Shown: positions 44,468 to 54,685, counted from the stretch's first letter. The stretch is DNA of 64,000 nucleotides from Pachyrhynchus sulphureomaculatus (GCA_019049505.1 CM032450.1:52891672-52955671); one strand, 5' to 3'. A program made the numbers and translations. Notes: generated from the sequence alone by a model not told the origin.

Positions 44468-44529
44468 ATAGGTCATTCGCGGAAAAAAGAACAAGATACA
44501 GCCAAAAAAAGGAAAGTTAGGCGCGGGTC

Positions 44530-44712
44530 TAACCTTCGCAATTCTAGGGCTTAAGGGTCTACTATTTGAGAGTATATGGTTTAAAAGTCCTGGTTTTGAG
44601 TTTATTGGGTCTCATTTTTAAAGTTACAGGGTTATTCAGGTCTATGTTTTGAGGTTACAGGGTGTGGGAGTCTAAGGTTTCAGGGTTTAGGGTTTAAGAG
44701 TATCAGGTTTGA
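44530..44712. repeat. Telomere-like degenerate subrepeats
   Basis: A run of roughly 26-bp units rich in 'ttAGGG', 'tacaGGGttat', 'tctaaGGtttcaGGGttta' with consensus near GGtttaGGGt. It lies between the gene and the right arm of the long-TIR element. It is a G-rich tandem array, not a canonical TTAGG telomere. Confidence 0.45.
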
Positions 44713-45225
44713 GGATTCCCCAACTGTATACCAAATTTGGTAGGAATCGGTTGGTTTTCAAAAATTTTGTCCGCCATCTTGGATCCGCCATTTTGAATTT
44801 TGCAAATCCGACCTCAGATTCATGATCAGCAACCCAAAAAACCCCCGTGTACCAAATTTGGTAAGAATCGGTTGAATTTTAATTTGAATTCGTTTTTGCA
44901 TTCGAGAAGCACTATATCTGTCTGATTTATTGAGGTTAGAAAGAAAACAGAACTGTATGGCTTAATCCAACCGATGAATATTAGCTTAGCGTGTCCGAAT
45001 ACATATTAATACATCTTTGGATTCATGAAAAAGCTTGAATCAATTTTTTAGGAGTATATTTTTCTTAATTTTTACTAATTTTTACCTATTTTTTGAGGTT
45101 AGAAAAAAATTGAGATGTGATGGCGATATTCTGACGTCAGATTCGTGATCAGCGGGCAAAAATACTACGGATCTGATATATCGCATCAAAAGTATACCCC
45201 ACTTTTTTTTTTTGTGGGGCTGTGT

Positions 45226-45431
45226 TATGCTTAACATTATATGTATACCAAATTTGAAATCCATATTATACTTTTTTCGAAAGTTATTATGTCGGTAGAC
45301 AGACAGATAGACGGACACACACACAGATAGACAGCACGGCAAACTCGCAGACCAACGGATAATGGAAACTATATTTTTCGTAACCTAAAAACCCAGAAAC
45401 ATAAAGATATGGAAAATTTTCAACGATTATA
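45226..45431. other. Flanking sequence, tetranucleotide-like GACA/GATA tract
   Basis: Contains 'agacagacagatagacggac' at 45298 and a short CA repeat; otherwise unassigned. Confidence 0.5.
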
Positions 45432-46609
45432 CGATACGGCCGCCTTTTAAGTTTTTACAAAAGATCACTAGATGGCGCTATTGAGATGTGAGACATTACC
45501 ATTGTTGTAAAATTTGACATTTGTTATTGTTAAAACAGTGACGGCTCAGAAATGGGCCGACTAGTTTATTTACAGTGAGCGTTTTGTGAACAAATGTAAA
45601 TTTCACTTGAAGGTTTTCGTTGGATGATTTTTTACGGTTTTAGTAAAGGCCCGACTCAACAACAATACCTTGAATCGCTTCGTTTAACTTTTGGTAATAA
45701 ATCACCATCAGAAAAGACTGTTTATAATTAGTTGAATTTCGTCATGGTCGTGCTTCCGACATCGATGAATTTTGTGAAGGTCGACCAAATCGGTTGTTGT
45801 TCCAACAAACATCGATGCTGTGCGCAACACAATTGAAGAGGATCGGCATGTGACTTATTGTGAGATAGAGGCATCCTTAGAGATATCGAAGACTGTAGTA
45901 TATTCGATTTGGCATGAACATTTAGCTGTGAAAAGGGAGCTGTTACCTGTGGATTTGCATAATTTGACCGAAACTCAAAAACAGGCTCGTGTTAATTGGT
46001 GTAAAGAAGTGCTCAAAAATTCGACCGAGGACATGCAAACTGTTTGGGTGTTCCAAGATGAACCGAATCCAACAAAGTGGTTCCTTCACGAAGCACTTCC
46101 AAGAAACTGATAGCTTATTTCCTTGGTTAAACTGGACATGTTGCAACCATTGCTTTAGAGGATCAGTTAATGCTGAATGGTATACAACAGTGTGTTTACC
46201 AGAAGTTATCGATGAAATCAGGAAAAATAACCGAAAACCTCGCATTATTCTTCATCATGACAACGCCAGCTCTCATTCAGGACGTCAAATAATTGATTAT
46301 TTGACTGAGAAAAACATCTCATTACCCGTATTTACCTGATTTATCGCATAACGACTTCTTTTTGTTCCCGAATGTCAAAAAGCAATGTGTGGGCAGCGAT
46401 TTTCATCACCTAAAAAGCTGTTGAACCCTTCGATAACCATGTTTTTGAGGTACCAACAGCAGAGTGGAAAAAAATGTTTCGAGAATTGGCTCGAACGCAC
46501 GCAAAAGTGTATGAATCTTAAAGACGAAAATTTTGAGAAACAATAAAAATGATTTGAAACATTTTTTTTCTCTTATTGTTTTTGTAAAAACTTAAAAGGT
46601 AGCGTATTG
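45432..46609 (+). mobile_element. mariner element with both ends, 1.18 kb
   Basis: The left end CGATACGGCCGCCTTTTAAG and right end (reverse complement) CAATACGCTACCTTTTAAG continue together through TTTTTACAAAA. TA dinucleotides flank both ends (45430-45431; 46610-46611). Transposase relic on the plus strand. Confidence 0.85.
45622..46550 (+). pseudogene. mariner transposase, many frameshifts
   Basis: Pieces in three frames on the plus strand: MIFYGFSKGPTQQQYLESLR; EIEASLEISKTVVYSIWHEH (HTH); HNLTEAQ-like HNLTETQKQARVNWCKEVLK; TVWVFQDEPNPTK (the segment after the first catalytic Asp, whose own GDESW motif is deleted); FLGKTGH-like and ALEDQLMLN; RKNNRKPRIILHHDNASSHS (second Asp); YLPDLSHNDFFLFPNVKKQC (third Asp, NDFF). 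The element resembles the irritans/SETMAR-type mariners. The first Asp is missing, so it is dead. Confidence 0.78.
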
Positions 46610-46638
46610 TACGATTATAGTACTCTGTATGACATATA

Positions 46639-48737
46639 CAGTAGAACCCCGGTTATCCGAGGTAACGTGGGGGGTACCCTCCTCGGATAACTGAAAACTC
46701 GGATAATCCGGATTTGTTTTTTTATTCATTCTAAAAATATACACCAATACTTTAAACCGATGTATTAACGTTTTTAACATATAAATAGGCACATACATTA
46801 TAAAACAGTGAAATAGGTATCTATGCGCTTCTGTTTCATATTGTATCTTCTTTTTCTCGCTGTAATGTTTCTCCATCTATTAAGAAGAAGCAAATCCGCT
46901 GGGGTTGCCTCTGGTTGTTGTACGATATATACCTCAAAGCTTTTTCCAAAGAAGCAAAACCTTCTTGATGAGAGATCTTAGTGGGAGACTGTTCATCCAC
47001 CGCCGCTTCGTCATCGTCATCGTCATCTGATTTTTCGGTTTCCTGAAAAGCATTCATAATTCTTCAATACTCATTTCTTCTTCTAAATCATCTGCTGTAA
47101 TCCATTCAACAACATCTTCTTTTGTCACATTTTTGCAACCTTTTAATTTTTGCATTAATTCAAATAAACTTTTTTCTTTTTCTTCTATCTCGCTGTCAAA
47201 ATTTGAACAGGACGTTTCTTTCTCCATGGCTTCTCATTTTCAAAGCTAATTTATTTAATGGAGTATCATCTTCACTGTCATTATAGTCCTCAAAATCAAT
47301 AACTCTTGACCAAGATTTTTGAATAGTGGTAGTACGCACAGAATCCCAAGCTTGACTTACCCAGTCAATAACATTTTTCAGTGTAACCTTTCTCATCCCA
47401 TTGATAATATCCTCCTTTTCTGTGTATTCTAACAGATGTTCAAGATATAAACGCCTATAATTTTTTTTTAACGTTTTCGAGGATGCCTTGATCCATTGGT
47501 TGCATTATGCTGGTCGCATTTGGAGGAAAAAATTTACAATTTCGCCCACATGAAGTCCTTCTCCAGGGTGAGAGGGGGCATTATCCATTAACAAAATTGC
47601 TTTAATAGGAAGACGGTTTCAAAAATTTAGTCACAGATGGCACGAACTCTTCCCAGTTAGTAAATAAAGTCGCATCCATCCATGCGCTCTTCTAACTTTT
47701 GTAATAGACTGGTAGGGCTTTGGGTGAGATGTCTTTTAAAGCTCTTGGACGTGCAGACTTGCCAATCACCATCAGTGGGATTTTGTGCTTGCTAGATTCA
47801 TTAGAACATACTATTATAGTTAATCTTTCCTTACTTCGTTTGTGCCAAGGAGATGATTTTTCCTGTCGAGATGCCAATGTTTTTGATGGCAGCATTTTAT
47901 AATTCAGACCAGTTTCGTCACAGTTGTAAATTTGATCACATGTGTATCCACAATCTTCGATTTGCTTTTAAAGTTCTGCTTAAACTTCTCAGCACATCAG
48001 CAGAAAGTTTTTCACCACATACAGTCAGTTGTCGTACACCGTACCGTTTTTTTCCAGCGGTCAAGCCATCCAGAACTGGTGGTAAACTGATCTATCTCTG
48101 GGAATTGCCTACTAATCATTATTGCTTTTTGTTGTAAAATTGGACCTGACAGAGGCACACCTTTTGATCTCTGTTGGTTAAACCATATGAATAAAGCTTC
48201 GTTAACCTTTTCATAGTCGCCGGTTTTCATTGATTTTCTTCTTGAGGACGAGGAGGGTTGATTTATACACCACTCTTCTATTTTTGTGCGGTTTCTTTTC
48301 CAATCTCCAACTGTTACCTCACCTACTCCATAATCTCGTGCAACAACTTTAACGCTTGTTTTGCTAAATTATAATAGGACAAACAAAAATTCAAACAAAG
48401 CAGTTCGTATTAATTACTCTTAACTACCAGAACTCCAACCAAATAAATTATGTGAGTATATTCGTACTTCTCCGTAGTAAACGCTATAACGCACTGCATT
48501 CACGCAAATTTACATGCTGAAAGAGTCCAAAAACATAAATAGGGGAACGCCTCACACGGGCCAGGAGGATTCCCCGAAGGCCCCGACGATATTAAATGGA
48601 AATATGTACCTATATATTTTAGAAAGCTCGGTTAATACGCAGCATAGACGCGCGTACCTCGGATAATCAGGTTCTTAGATTGGCTTGGTTAATCCGGAGC
48701 TCGGATAATCGCGACTCGGTTAGTCGGGGTTCTACTG
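46639..48737 (-). mobile_element. Tigger-C copy 2, both ends present, 2.1 kb
   Basis: The left end CAGTAGAACCCCGGTTATCC and right end (reverse complement) CAGTAGAACCCCGACTAACC are flanked by TA at 46637-46638 and 48738-48739. The subterminal region repeats the TIR core ('ctcggataat', 'ggttaatccgg') several times, likely transposase-binding sites. Same family as the copy at 31686. Confidence 0.9.
46836..48600 (-). pseudogene. Tigger-C transposase (CENP-B HTH plus DDE), frameshifted
   Basis: Minus strand, right to left: GVGEVTVGDWK region (48320), RRKSMKTGDYEKVNEALFIW, KGVPLSGPILQQKAIMISRQ and FTTSSGWLDRWKK (CENP-B-type second HTH, 48012-48230); CDETGL-equivalent near 47930; MLPSKTLASRQEKSSPWHKR, RLTIIVCSNESSKHKIPLMV, KALPVYYKS (47692-47895); an AILLMDNAPSHPGEGL-like stretch near 47580; FPPNATSIMQPMDQGI near 47500; then MRKVTLKNVIDWVSQAWDSV and an acidic tail (ESEDDTPLNKL, FQETEKSDDDDDDEA). 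All expected parts of a Tigger/jerky transposase are recognisable, broken by several indels and stops. It moves elements at TA sites in the nucleus. Confidence 0.85.
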
Positions 48738-49109
48738 TATATGAATAATTGTTTATAACTAACAGTGTCTATAACCATTATTTTTCCATAATAAATGAAA
48801 TTTTATTATGAAAAACATCAGTCAAATCATTTAATTATTTATTTTTGATAAAAAAACACTTCAAAAAAAAATTGTTTTTACTTTGATTCAGTCAGTTACA
48901 CCGTGATTGCTGATAATAAATTTGTTATTTATTTTAATGCAACCCTATAATTACAATAAAATGTATACTCTAATAGCTTTGGGTCTTAACTTACTTTGAT
49001 AGGTAACTAAACTTTAAACTATCGGTCCCGTTAAATCCCTTTGTCGCCGGTTACTCTCGCACTCACATGTAAACCTATTTATCCAGTCAAAATAGACGAA
49101 AAAACGTGG
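48738..49109. other. Intergenic AT-rich sequence, nothing recognised
   Basis: No coding or repeat signal I can support. Confidence 0.5.
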
Positions 49110-49752
49110 TAACTTTGCAATAATTCGTATAGAGCTGAAAACTGGCATAGGTGTTAAATACACTATTACAGGGAAAATACCAAAAGTCCCCACTGATCCT
49201 ACGTCTGCTAAAAATTTTATTCGAGGTCAAAGGCCAAAATATCGATTTTCCGCATTTTTCTCATAAACGGTAAGTGTTATCGTAAAAATAGGTCAGAGAA
49301 AAGTTGTAGATCATGCAATTTTCTACAGAAATTGTTCTTACACTTTTTTTCCTACGAATCACCATTCCTGAGATATCGTGATTTCAAACATCGAAAATAC
49401 TAATATGCACTCTTACGCGGCCTGTATACGTCACTGGACGTTCGATATAAGTAAAAATATGGAAATATTGGTTTGTGTGATTCACGCACTAAAATACGTA
49501 CAAATTATATGATTTTGAATGAATATACACTAGGTTCCTAATTCCGTTCGCCCGTATAACCTTGAGCAACATCTGTCAGCTACTCCATTGTTCGAGTGGC
49601 GACAGTCGAATACCTGCCCTTTTTTGAAGGACGTAATTGAAATAACTACTTTAAGTATTGAATGTTTCTTTGTAGTGATCAGACGTGCTTATTGATAATA
49701 TTTTTGATTTCAATGTGTGCCGTTAAATAATTTTTAAAAAATATCGCATTTT

Positions 49753-50713
49753 TGCTTTATATGTAGTAAACCTTTGACTGAAAGTGAAATTGTTGTTGTT
49801 GATCGTGGAATGAAGACTTTGATTGATTCAAGTGTTGAAAGAAATGATGGGTTTCTTGAATACCTGAAAGACGAGCAATCTGTGACAATCCATGTGCAGT
49901 GTCGTAAAATGTACACTCGGAACAGTAGTATTGCTGCAGCTAAAAGACAGCACGAGATGGAACACGCCAGTACATCTACGATTAGTCCACCTCGTACTAG
50001 AGTGCGCGCAAGTGAGTCGGTTTTTTGTTTTAAAAATTATTGCTTATTTTGCGGCGGTGAAACAAACGAAGAGGCTGAAAAGAAAAAAGCGCAGAATGTT
50101 CGGCGTAAATGTTATCATGTTGCTACACTTCTATTTAAAGATTCTATTCTGAAGGTAGCTTGGACTCGTTCTGATGACGTAGCAAAAGCTGTTATTGCAC
50201 GCATTGATTACGAATATGATTTAGTTGCGGCTGAGGCTAAATACCATAATTATTGTTATAATTCCTTTTTGAGACCCACCACGGGCGGTAAAATCGGTCG
50301 TCCTGAAGATGATACTTTGGCGATGAAAGAAATATTTGCATACATTGAAATAGTGATGGTTGTCAGTTTTCATTGGAAGAATTAAAAAAATTATTTGCAA
50401 CAATCCAGCTATAGATAATAGAACAATTAAGACAAGATTAAAGTTAAAGTATGGTAATACAATTATAACTGAGATACAAGGAAGTTTAACACTTATCTGT
50501 TTTATTGACAATCAGCACGATATTTTCAACAAGGCTTGCTCCAATGTTGAATCAAATAAAACAGATGAGGATTCTTATGGTTTCAATGAGGAGACAACTG
50601 ATACATCTTTCTTCTTAGAACAATTTATAGAAATTCAGCAAGAAGAGGAAGAAGAAAGCGAAGATGAGGACATTACTGTTGAAGTAACATTTGAAGATTA
50701 TCAATTAGACTAA
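49753..50713 (+). pseudogene. Unclassified protein with CxxC and 'VHxxCRKxYT' motifs, N-terminal part, one frameshift
   Basis: The reading begins CFICSKPLTESEIVVVDRG at 49753 (no ATG; the first ATG-equivalent is downstream), then MKTLIDSSVERNDGFLEYL, TIHVQCRKMYTRNSSIAA, a Ser/Pro linker, FCFKNYCLFCGGETNEEAEK (second CxxC), SDDVAKAVIARIDYEYDLVA, AEAKYHNYCYNSFL and GRPEDDTLAMKEIFAYIE. A frameshift in an A-run at about 50388 links to IICNNPAIDNRTIKTRLKLK and SLTLICFIDNQHDIF. It then ends in an acidic tail with a stop at 50711-50713. I recall this motif order at the N-terminus of large uncharacterised arthropod proteins, some of which end with the HAxTGCDTTS block seen at 36.2 kb. A zinc-binding protein of mobile DNA is likely; function is unknown. 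Confidence 0.55.
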
Positions 50714-50788
50714 AATTTTCCCAAATCAACAATAATCCGTTCCTTTTTAATCATTACCAATAGTACCATTTTTTCAATCAATAGGATG

Positions 50789-51972
50789 CTGTCTTTTTTT
50801 TTTATGGGTCTAGCATACGTGCTGCAGGGAAGTCCCTAAAGCGCTCCAGGAGCGGCATGTGTGCGGAAACGCGATTCACGTTGTTCTTCAAACCGCTGTA
50901 AATTGTACTCGGCGGGAAACACAGCGCTGGGCAAATTATTCCAAAGGGATAACGTTCTCCATATAAAAGACTGCTTGAAAAGCGTTGTACGCGGAGAGTA
51001 ACAAGCTGAACCTCATACGGATGGGAAGCACCAGCGCGACGTGTATTTCTAACATGCACCGCTTTGGGAGGAATTAGGCGGGCTACATTTCGAGCACTTT
51101 TCATGAAAATACTTGTAGAACAGACTCAAGTTGCCAACCGTTCTTCGATGTTCCAGCGAATCAAGGCCGCCGGTGAATTCCGGGTCCCCAATCAGACGGA
51201 CCGCTCTTCTCTGAACAGAATCCAACAAATGCAGTGTATGTTTGGGAGCGGAGCCCCAAACGTGGGAGCAGTATTCCATAGTTGGTCGAATTTGAGCTTT
51301 GTAAAGAATTAACATTAATTCTCCACAATTAAATTGTGGGGTGTAAAGCTTTCTGGTTCTAAATAATATTCCCAACTTTTGAGAAGCTTTCCTTGCTATG
51401 CCTGCAACATGTTAATGCCAGGACATATTTGCTCCCAAACTAACGCCCAACAAATTGAGCGACGATGGAGTGCCCCGACATAACAATGTCGGGTTCGATA
51501 ACGTTAACTTTTTTAGAAAAAACTGCAGCCTGGGTTTTTGTAGCGTTAAATTCCACTTGGTTACTGTCACCCGAAGATAGAATATCTTCCAGGTCTTTGT
51601 TAAGTTAAATGACCTCCTGCTGTCTGCGGATATTCGCCTGAGCAGCCGATGTCCGGGCGTTCCAGGTGAATGAAGAGACAAGCGTACTGTCATCTGCAAA
51701 GCTGTAGATTGGATTCCCAGTCTTTTCCAGCAGATCGTTAATGTAAATGAGAAAGAGAGTAGGAGACAGTATAGGCCTTGGGGCACACCGGTGAGGGTGT
51801 TAGAAAGAAATCCGTCGACCGCTACTCGTAAAGAACTCTCTCTGAGGAAACATGAGAGCCACAAACAGAACTTTTTAGACATACCATAAGAGCATAACTT
51901 AGCCAACAGTCCACCGTGCCAAACACGGTCGAATGCCTTGGATATGTCAAGAGCAACCGCTCGAGATTCTCT
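50789..51972 (-). mobile_element. LINE-A copy 8, 5' truncated, inside the 49-52 kb element
   Basis: The poly(A) end is at 50789-50799. The minus strand carries the RT from motif A (AFDRVWHGGLLAKLCSYGMS at about 51930) to the C-terminus. Deletions occur near 51470 and 51790 and frames change at 51050, 51400 and 51610. It separates the Cys-rich gene from the right arm, so it is younger than the host element. Confidence 0.88.
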
Positions 51973-52392
51973 AATAAAACTTAATCACAATAGATTGTGG
52001 AGTATGCCTACTGGGGAAACCACGTTAAAAAAAATACGCCAAGTACACTATCTCATAGATGGTGCGAAAATGTGTGCATATTATGTAGAATGTGACTTCT
52101 TCAACTTTTGAAATAGCGATATCTCAGGAACGGTGATTCGTGGGAAAAAAAGTATAAAAACAATTTTTGTAAAGAATTGCATGATCTGCAACTTTTGTCT
52201 AAACTATTTTTACGATAACACTTACCGTTTACGAGAAAAATGCAAAAAACCGATATTTTTTACCTTGCACCTTGAATAAAATTTTTAGCAGACGTAGGAT
52301 CGGTGGGAACTTTTGATATTATATTTGTAACAGTGTATTTAAGATCCATACCAATTTTCAGCTCTATGCGAATTTTTGCAAAGTTAAATGGA

Positions 52393-52569
52393 TTGAGTGA
52401 ATAATATGAACGAAGGAACGGAAAGAAAGCAAAAAGAAAAATCACAATGGGGGCTCCAAGATGTCAAAGATCTTGGCTAAGGCGGCTGGAATAACTAAAT
52501 TTTTGACCTTTTTAAAGTTTTTAAAAACTAGTATTAATTTAGCGAAGTAAATTTATATGGTGAAAACTA
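52393..52569. other. Short spacer, nothing recognised
   Basis: No coding or repeat signal. Confidence 0.5.
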
Positions 52570-53871
52570 AAGGGTGTTTTTTATAGAGGTATAAAACTTT
52601 AAGTTGGCAACACTTTTTTAACTGGCGGCCATTTTGTCAGCTGTCAAGTGATTTATGTTTAGTTTGGTTTGGCATTTCAACATGAATAGACTGACGCCTG
52701 AACAACGCTTTCAAATTGTGCAAATTTATTTTGAAAATCATGGTTCTGTTCGAAATACGTATCGCGCACTACGTCCATTTTACAGTCAACATAATCGTCC
52801 ATCAGAGCAATTAATTCGATTAACTATGGAACGTTTTCGCACCACGTTTACTCTAAATGATAATACGCATCCACAGAGACGTCGTACAGTTTGTACAGAA
52901 GAAGTCATTGCTGCTGTAGAGCGTAGCGTAGAGGAAGACCCGAATCAGTCTATCCGCCATCGTGCACAGGAATTGGATATGTGTCCATCCACTTTGTGGA
53001 AGATTTTGCGGAAAGATCTTGGTTTGCGTGCTTACAAAATCCAACTCGTGCAACAATTGAAACCACACGATCACCTAGCAAGGCGTAGATTCGGTGAATG
53101 GGCCCAAAACAAGATTGCCGTTGATCCCGATTTTCATAAGCGAATTTTGTTTAGCGATGAAGCTCACTTTTGTTTGAATGGATACGTCAATAAACAAAAC
53201 TGCCGTATTTGGAATCCTCAAGTGTATGTTGAGACACCGTTACATCCAGAAAAAAACTGACTGTTTGGTGTGCTTTATGGGCTGGTGGAATCATTAGTCC
53301 GTACTTCTTTAAAAAAAAACGATGCTGGTCAGAACGTTACAGTCAATGGTGACCGCTATAGAGCCATGATTACTGACTTTTTCGTTCATCAATTGAACAA
53401 CCATGATGTGCAGGAGCTGTGGTTTCAACAAGACGGCGCAACATGTCACACAGCTCGTGCCACAATTGATTTATTGAAGGAAACGTTTGGTAACCGCATA
53501 GTTTCACGTTTTCGGACCCGTGAATTGGCCTCCAAGATCGTGCGATTTAACGCCGCTAGACTATTTTCTGTGGGGATATGTGAAGTCGCTAGTCTATGCC
53601 GATAAGCCCGAAACGATTGACCACTTAGAGGACAACATTAGCCCCGTTATTGCCGATATACGGCCACAAATGTTGGAAAAAGTCATCGAAAATTGGACCT
53701 CCAGATTAGACTACGTCCGAGCCAGCCGTGGCGGTCATATGCCAGAAGTCATATTTAAATTATAATGCCAGAAGATTATCTTTCGAATAAAGTAAATTTC
53801 ATGTCAATTTAAAAAATTCATCTTTGTTTTATTCCATTTCAAACTTCTATACCTCTATAAAAAACACCCTT
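52570..53871 (+). mobile_element. mariner-superfamily element (DD41D type), 1302 bp, both ends
   Basis: The termini AAGGGTGTTTTTTATAGAGG and its reverse complement are perfect over 24 bp, flanked by TA (52568-52569; 53872-53873). A nearly complete transposase gene on the plus strand fills it. Among the best preserved transposons in the window. Confidence 0.92.
52682..53765 (+). pseudogene. DD41D mariner-type transposase, near-complete with a few frameshifts
   Basis: Start MNRLTPEQRFQIVQIYFENH at 52682, following a TIR and untranslated leader. First HTH to about residue 60; second HTH NQSIRHRAQELDMCPSTLWK. FHKRILFSDEAHFCLNGYV holds the first Asp (SDEAHF). An A-run at 53251-53256 shifts the frame. 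Then TVWCALWAGGIISPYFF, YRAMITDFFVHQL and ELWFQQDGATCHTA (second Asp). A third shift near 53515 leads to NWPPRSCDLTPLDYFLWGYV (third Asp in PLDYF), ending EVIFKL-stop at 53765. I count 41 residues between the second and third Asp, the spacing of the DD41D (rosa-like) group. All catalytic residues survive; only small indels disable it. Confidence 0.87.
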
Positions 53872-54224
53872 TATATCCATACATGTATGGCGCTTAATTG
53901 CGGGCTAAATTAAACTCACCGGTCGATGTCATTACTGATTTTTACTCGTGACAATTTTTTTAAAATCGAACCATATTTCTTCGAAAGATTTCTAAGAAAA
54001 AAGAAAACGTCATCAGTTTTGGTACCTAAGCTAAAAATAGGAACACCCACGAACTTTATGGTCAATTATCGCAATAGTACCTATTTTAGAAGCGTTATTG
54101 ATTGTCATAAATAATTATTTGGAAGCGTTCTTTTTTCTGACAACATTGGTACTATACCTAAATTAAATAAAATTTACAAGCGTGAAGAATGGCTTTCTGA
54201 TTTCATTAGCAGTGGCGGATCGTG
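53872..54224. other. Intergenic AT-rich sequence, nothing recognised
   Basis: No coding or repeat signal I can support. Confidence 0.5.
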
Positions 54225-54409
54225 AGTTATCAGTATTATATTATATTTCTAAAACATTCCAAATTATTTTTCCCTGCTCTGCACATCGTTTTCAGTATTC
54301 CAATCTCGAAGAAGAAAGATCCTTGAGTATGCCTCGTACAATCGTGAGCGAAACGTCTGAAAGTTACTCTAGGAGCGATGTTTGCTTCATCATAGAATTA
54401 GTCAATCAT

Positions 54410-54454
54410 CGCTCCTGATGAAGCTAACATGGTTAGCGAAGCGCGCGTCGAGTG
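54410..54454 (+). ncRNA. Hammerhead ribozyme-like motif, Penelope type
   Basis: Stem I CGCTC (54410-54414) pairs with GAGTG (54450-54454). The core CTGATGA is at 54415-54421. After one extra A, stem II GCTAAC-ATG-GTTAGC is perfect. Then GAA and a two-base stem III (GC/GT around a GCGC loop), then the GTC cleavage triplet ending at 54449. Position 15.1 is G, not the usual A, and the extra base before stem II is seen in all copies here. Small stem III hammerheads are known from Penelope-like elements. Confidence 0.6.
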
Positions 54455-54612
54455 TAAAAATGAAGTATTTGGTGTAGTGGTAATATGTTCCGAATAGTCT
54501 CATTGTGCCAAAGATTCCAAATTCCTAACAAAGAGCTACAGTTGGGAATGTGGAATCTTTGGCACAATGACACTACTCAGTACATATCAGCACTACACCA
54601 AACACTTTAATT

Positions 54613-54660
54613 TTGCACTTGACGCGCGTTTCGCTAACCATTTTGGCTTCATCAGGAGCG
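54613..54660 (-). ncRNA. Hammerhead-like motif, inverted copy
   Basis: On the minus strand: CGCTC, CTGATGA, A, then GCCAAAATGGTTAGC (stem II partly mispaired), GAAAC, GCGC, GTC, AAGTG (stem I with one mismatch). The core here is the canonical CTGATGA...GAAA. Confidence 0.5.
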
Positions 54661-54685
54661 ATGATTGAGTCAATCATTGCTCCTT

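Larger units (their letters stand above)
42011..45225 (+). mobile_element. DNA element with about 430-bp terminal inverted repeats and a Cys-rich transposase-like gene
   Basis: The left arm (42011-42455) starts ACACAACCCCACAAAAAAAA and contains GTGGGGTATACTTTTGATGC. The right arm (44790-45225) is its reverse complement with a few percent mismatch over the whole length, including 'tgatcacgaatctgacgtca' and 'gcttctcgaatgc'. Between them lies one gene (42724-44467, three frames), a small structured insertion (42504-42619) and a telomere-like subrepeat field (44530-44710). No target duplication is obvious. I cannot place it in a named superfamily. Confidence 0.8.
49110..52392 (+). mobile_element. 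Element with about 280-bp subterminal inverted repeats, 3.3 kb, carrying a Cys-rich gene and a LINE-A insertion
   Basis: The left arm 49110-49400 (AACTTTGCAATAATTCG, TAGAGCTGAAAACTGG, GATCCTACGTCTGCTAAAAA, ACGGTAAGTGTTATCGTAAA) matches the reverse complement of 52100-52392 at roughly 80-85% by eye. Without the LINE-A insertion (50789-51970) the element would be about 2.1 kb. A gene lies next to the left arm. Exact outer ends and target duplication are unclear. Confidence 0.65.
54225..54664. mobile_element. Penelope-like termini arranged head to head
   Basis: Plus-strand terminus about 54225-54520 and minus-strand terminus about 54545-54660 form an inverted repeat. They share CATCGCTCCTGATGAAG, GTTAGCGAA.CGCGCGTC, TTTGGTGTAGTG and 'cattgtgccaaagattcca', separated by about 25 bp. 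Each arm holds a hammerhead-like motif. The unit is the same as the sequence after the GIY-YIG stop at 41.5 kb. Confidence 0.6.

Noticed and set aside
45989..46339. SETMAR-like host gene
   Set aside because: The mariner pieces at 45.6-46.5 kb resemble the transposase half of SETMAR, but inverted repeats and TA flanks show an ordinary transposon and no SET domain is present.
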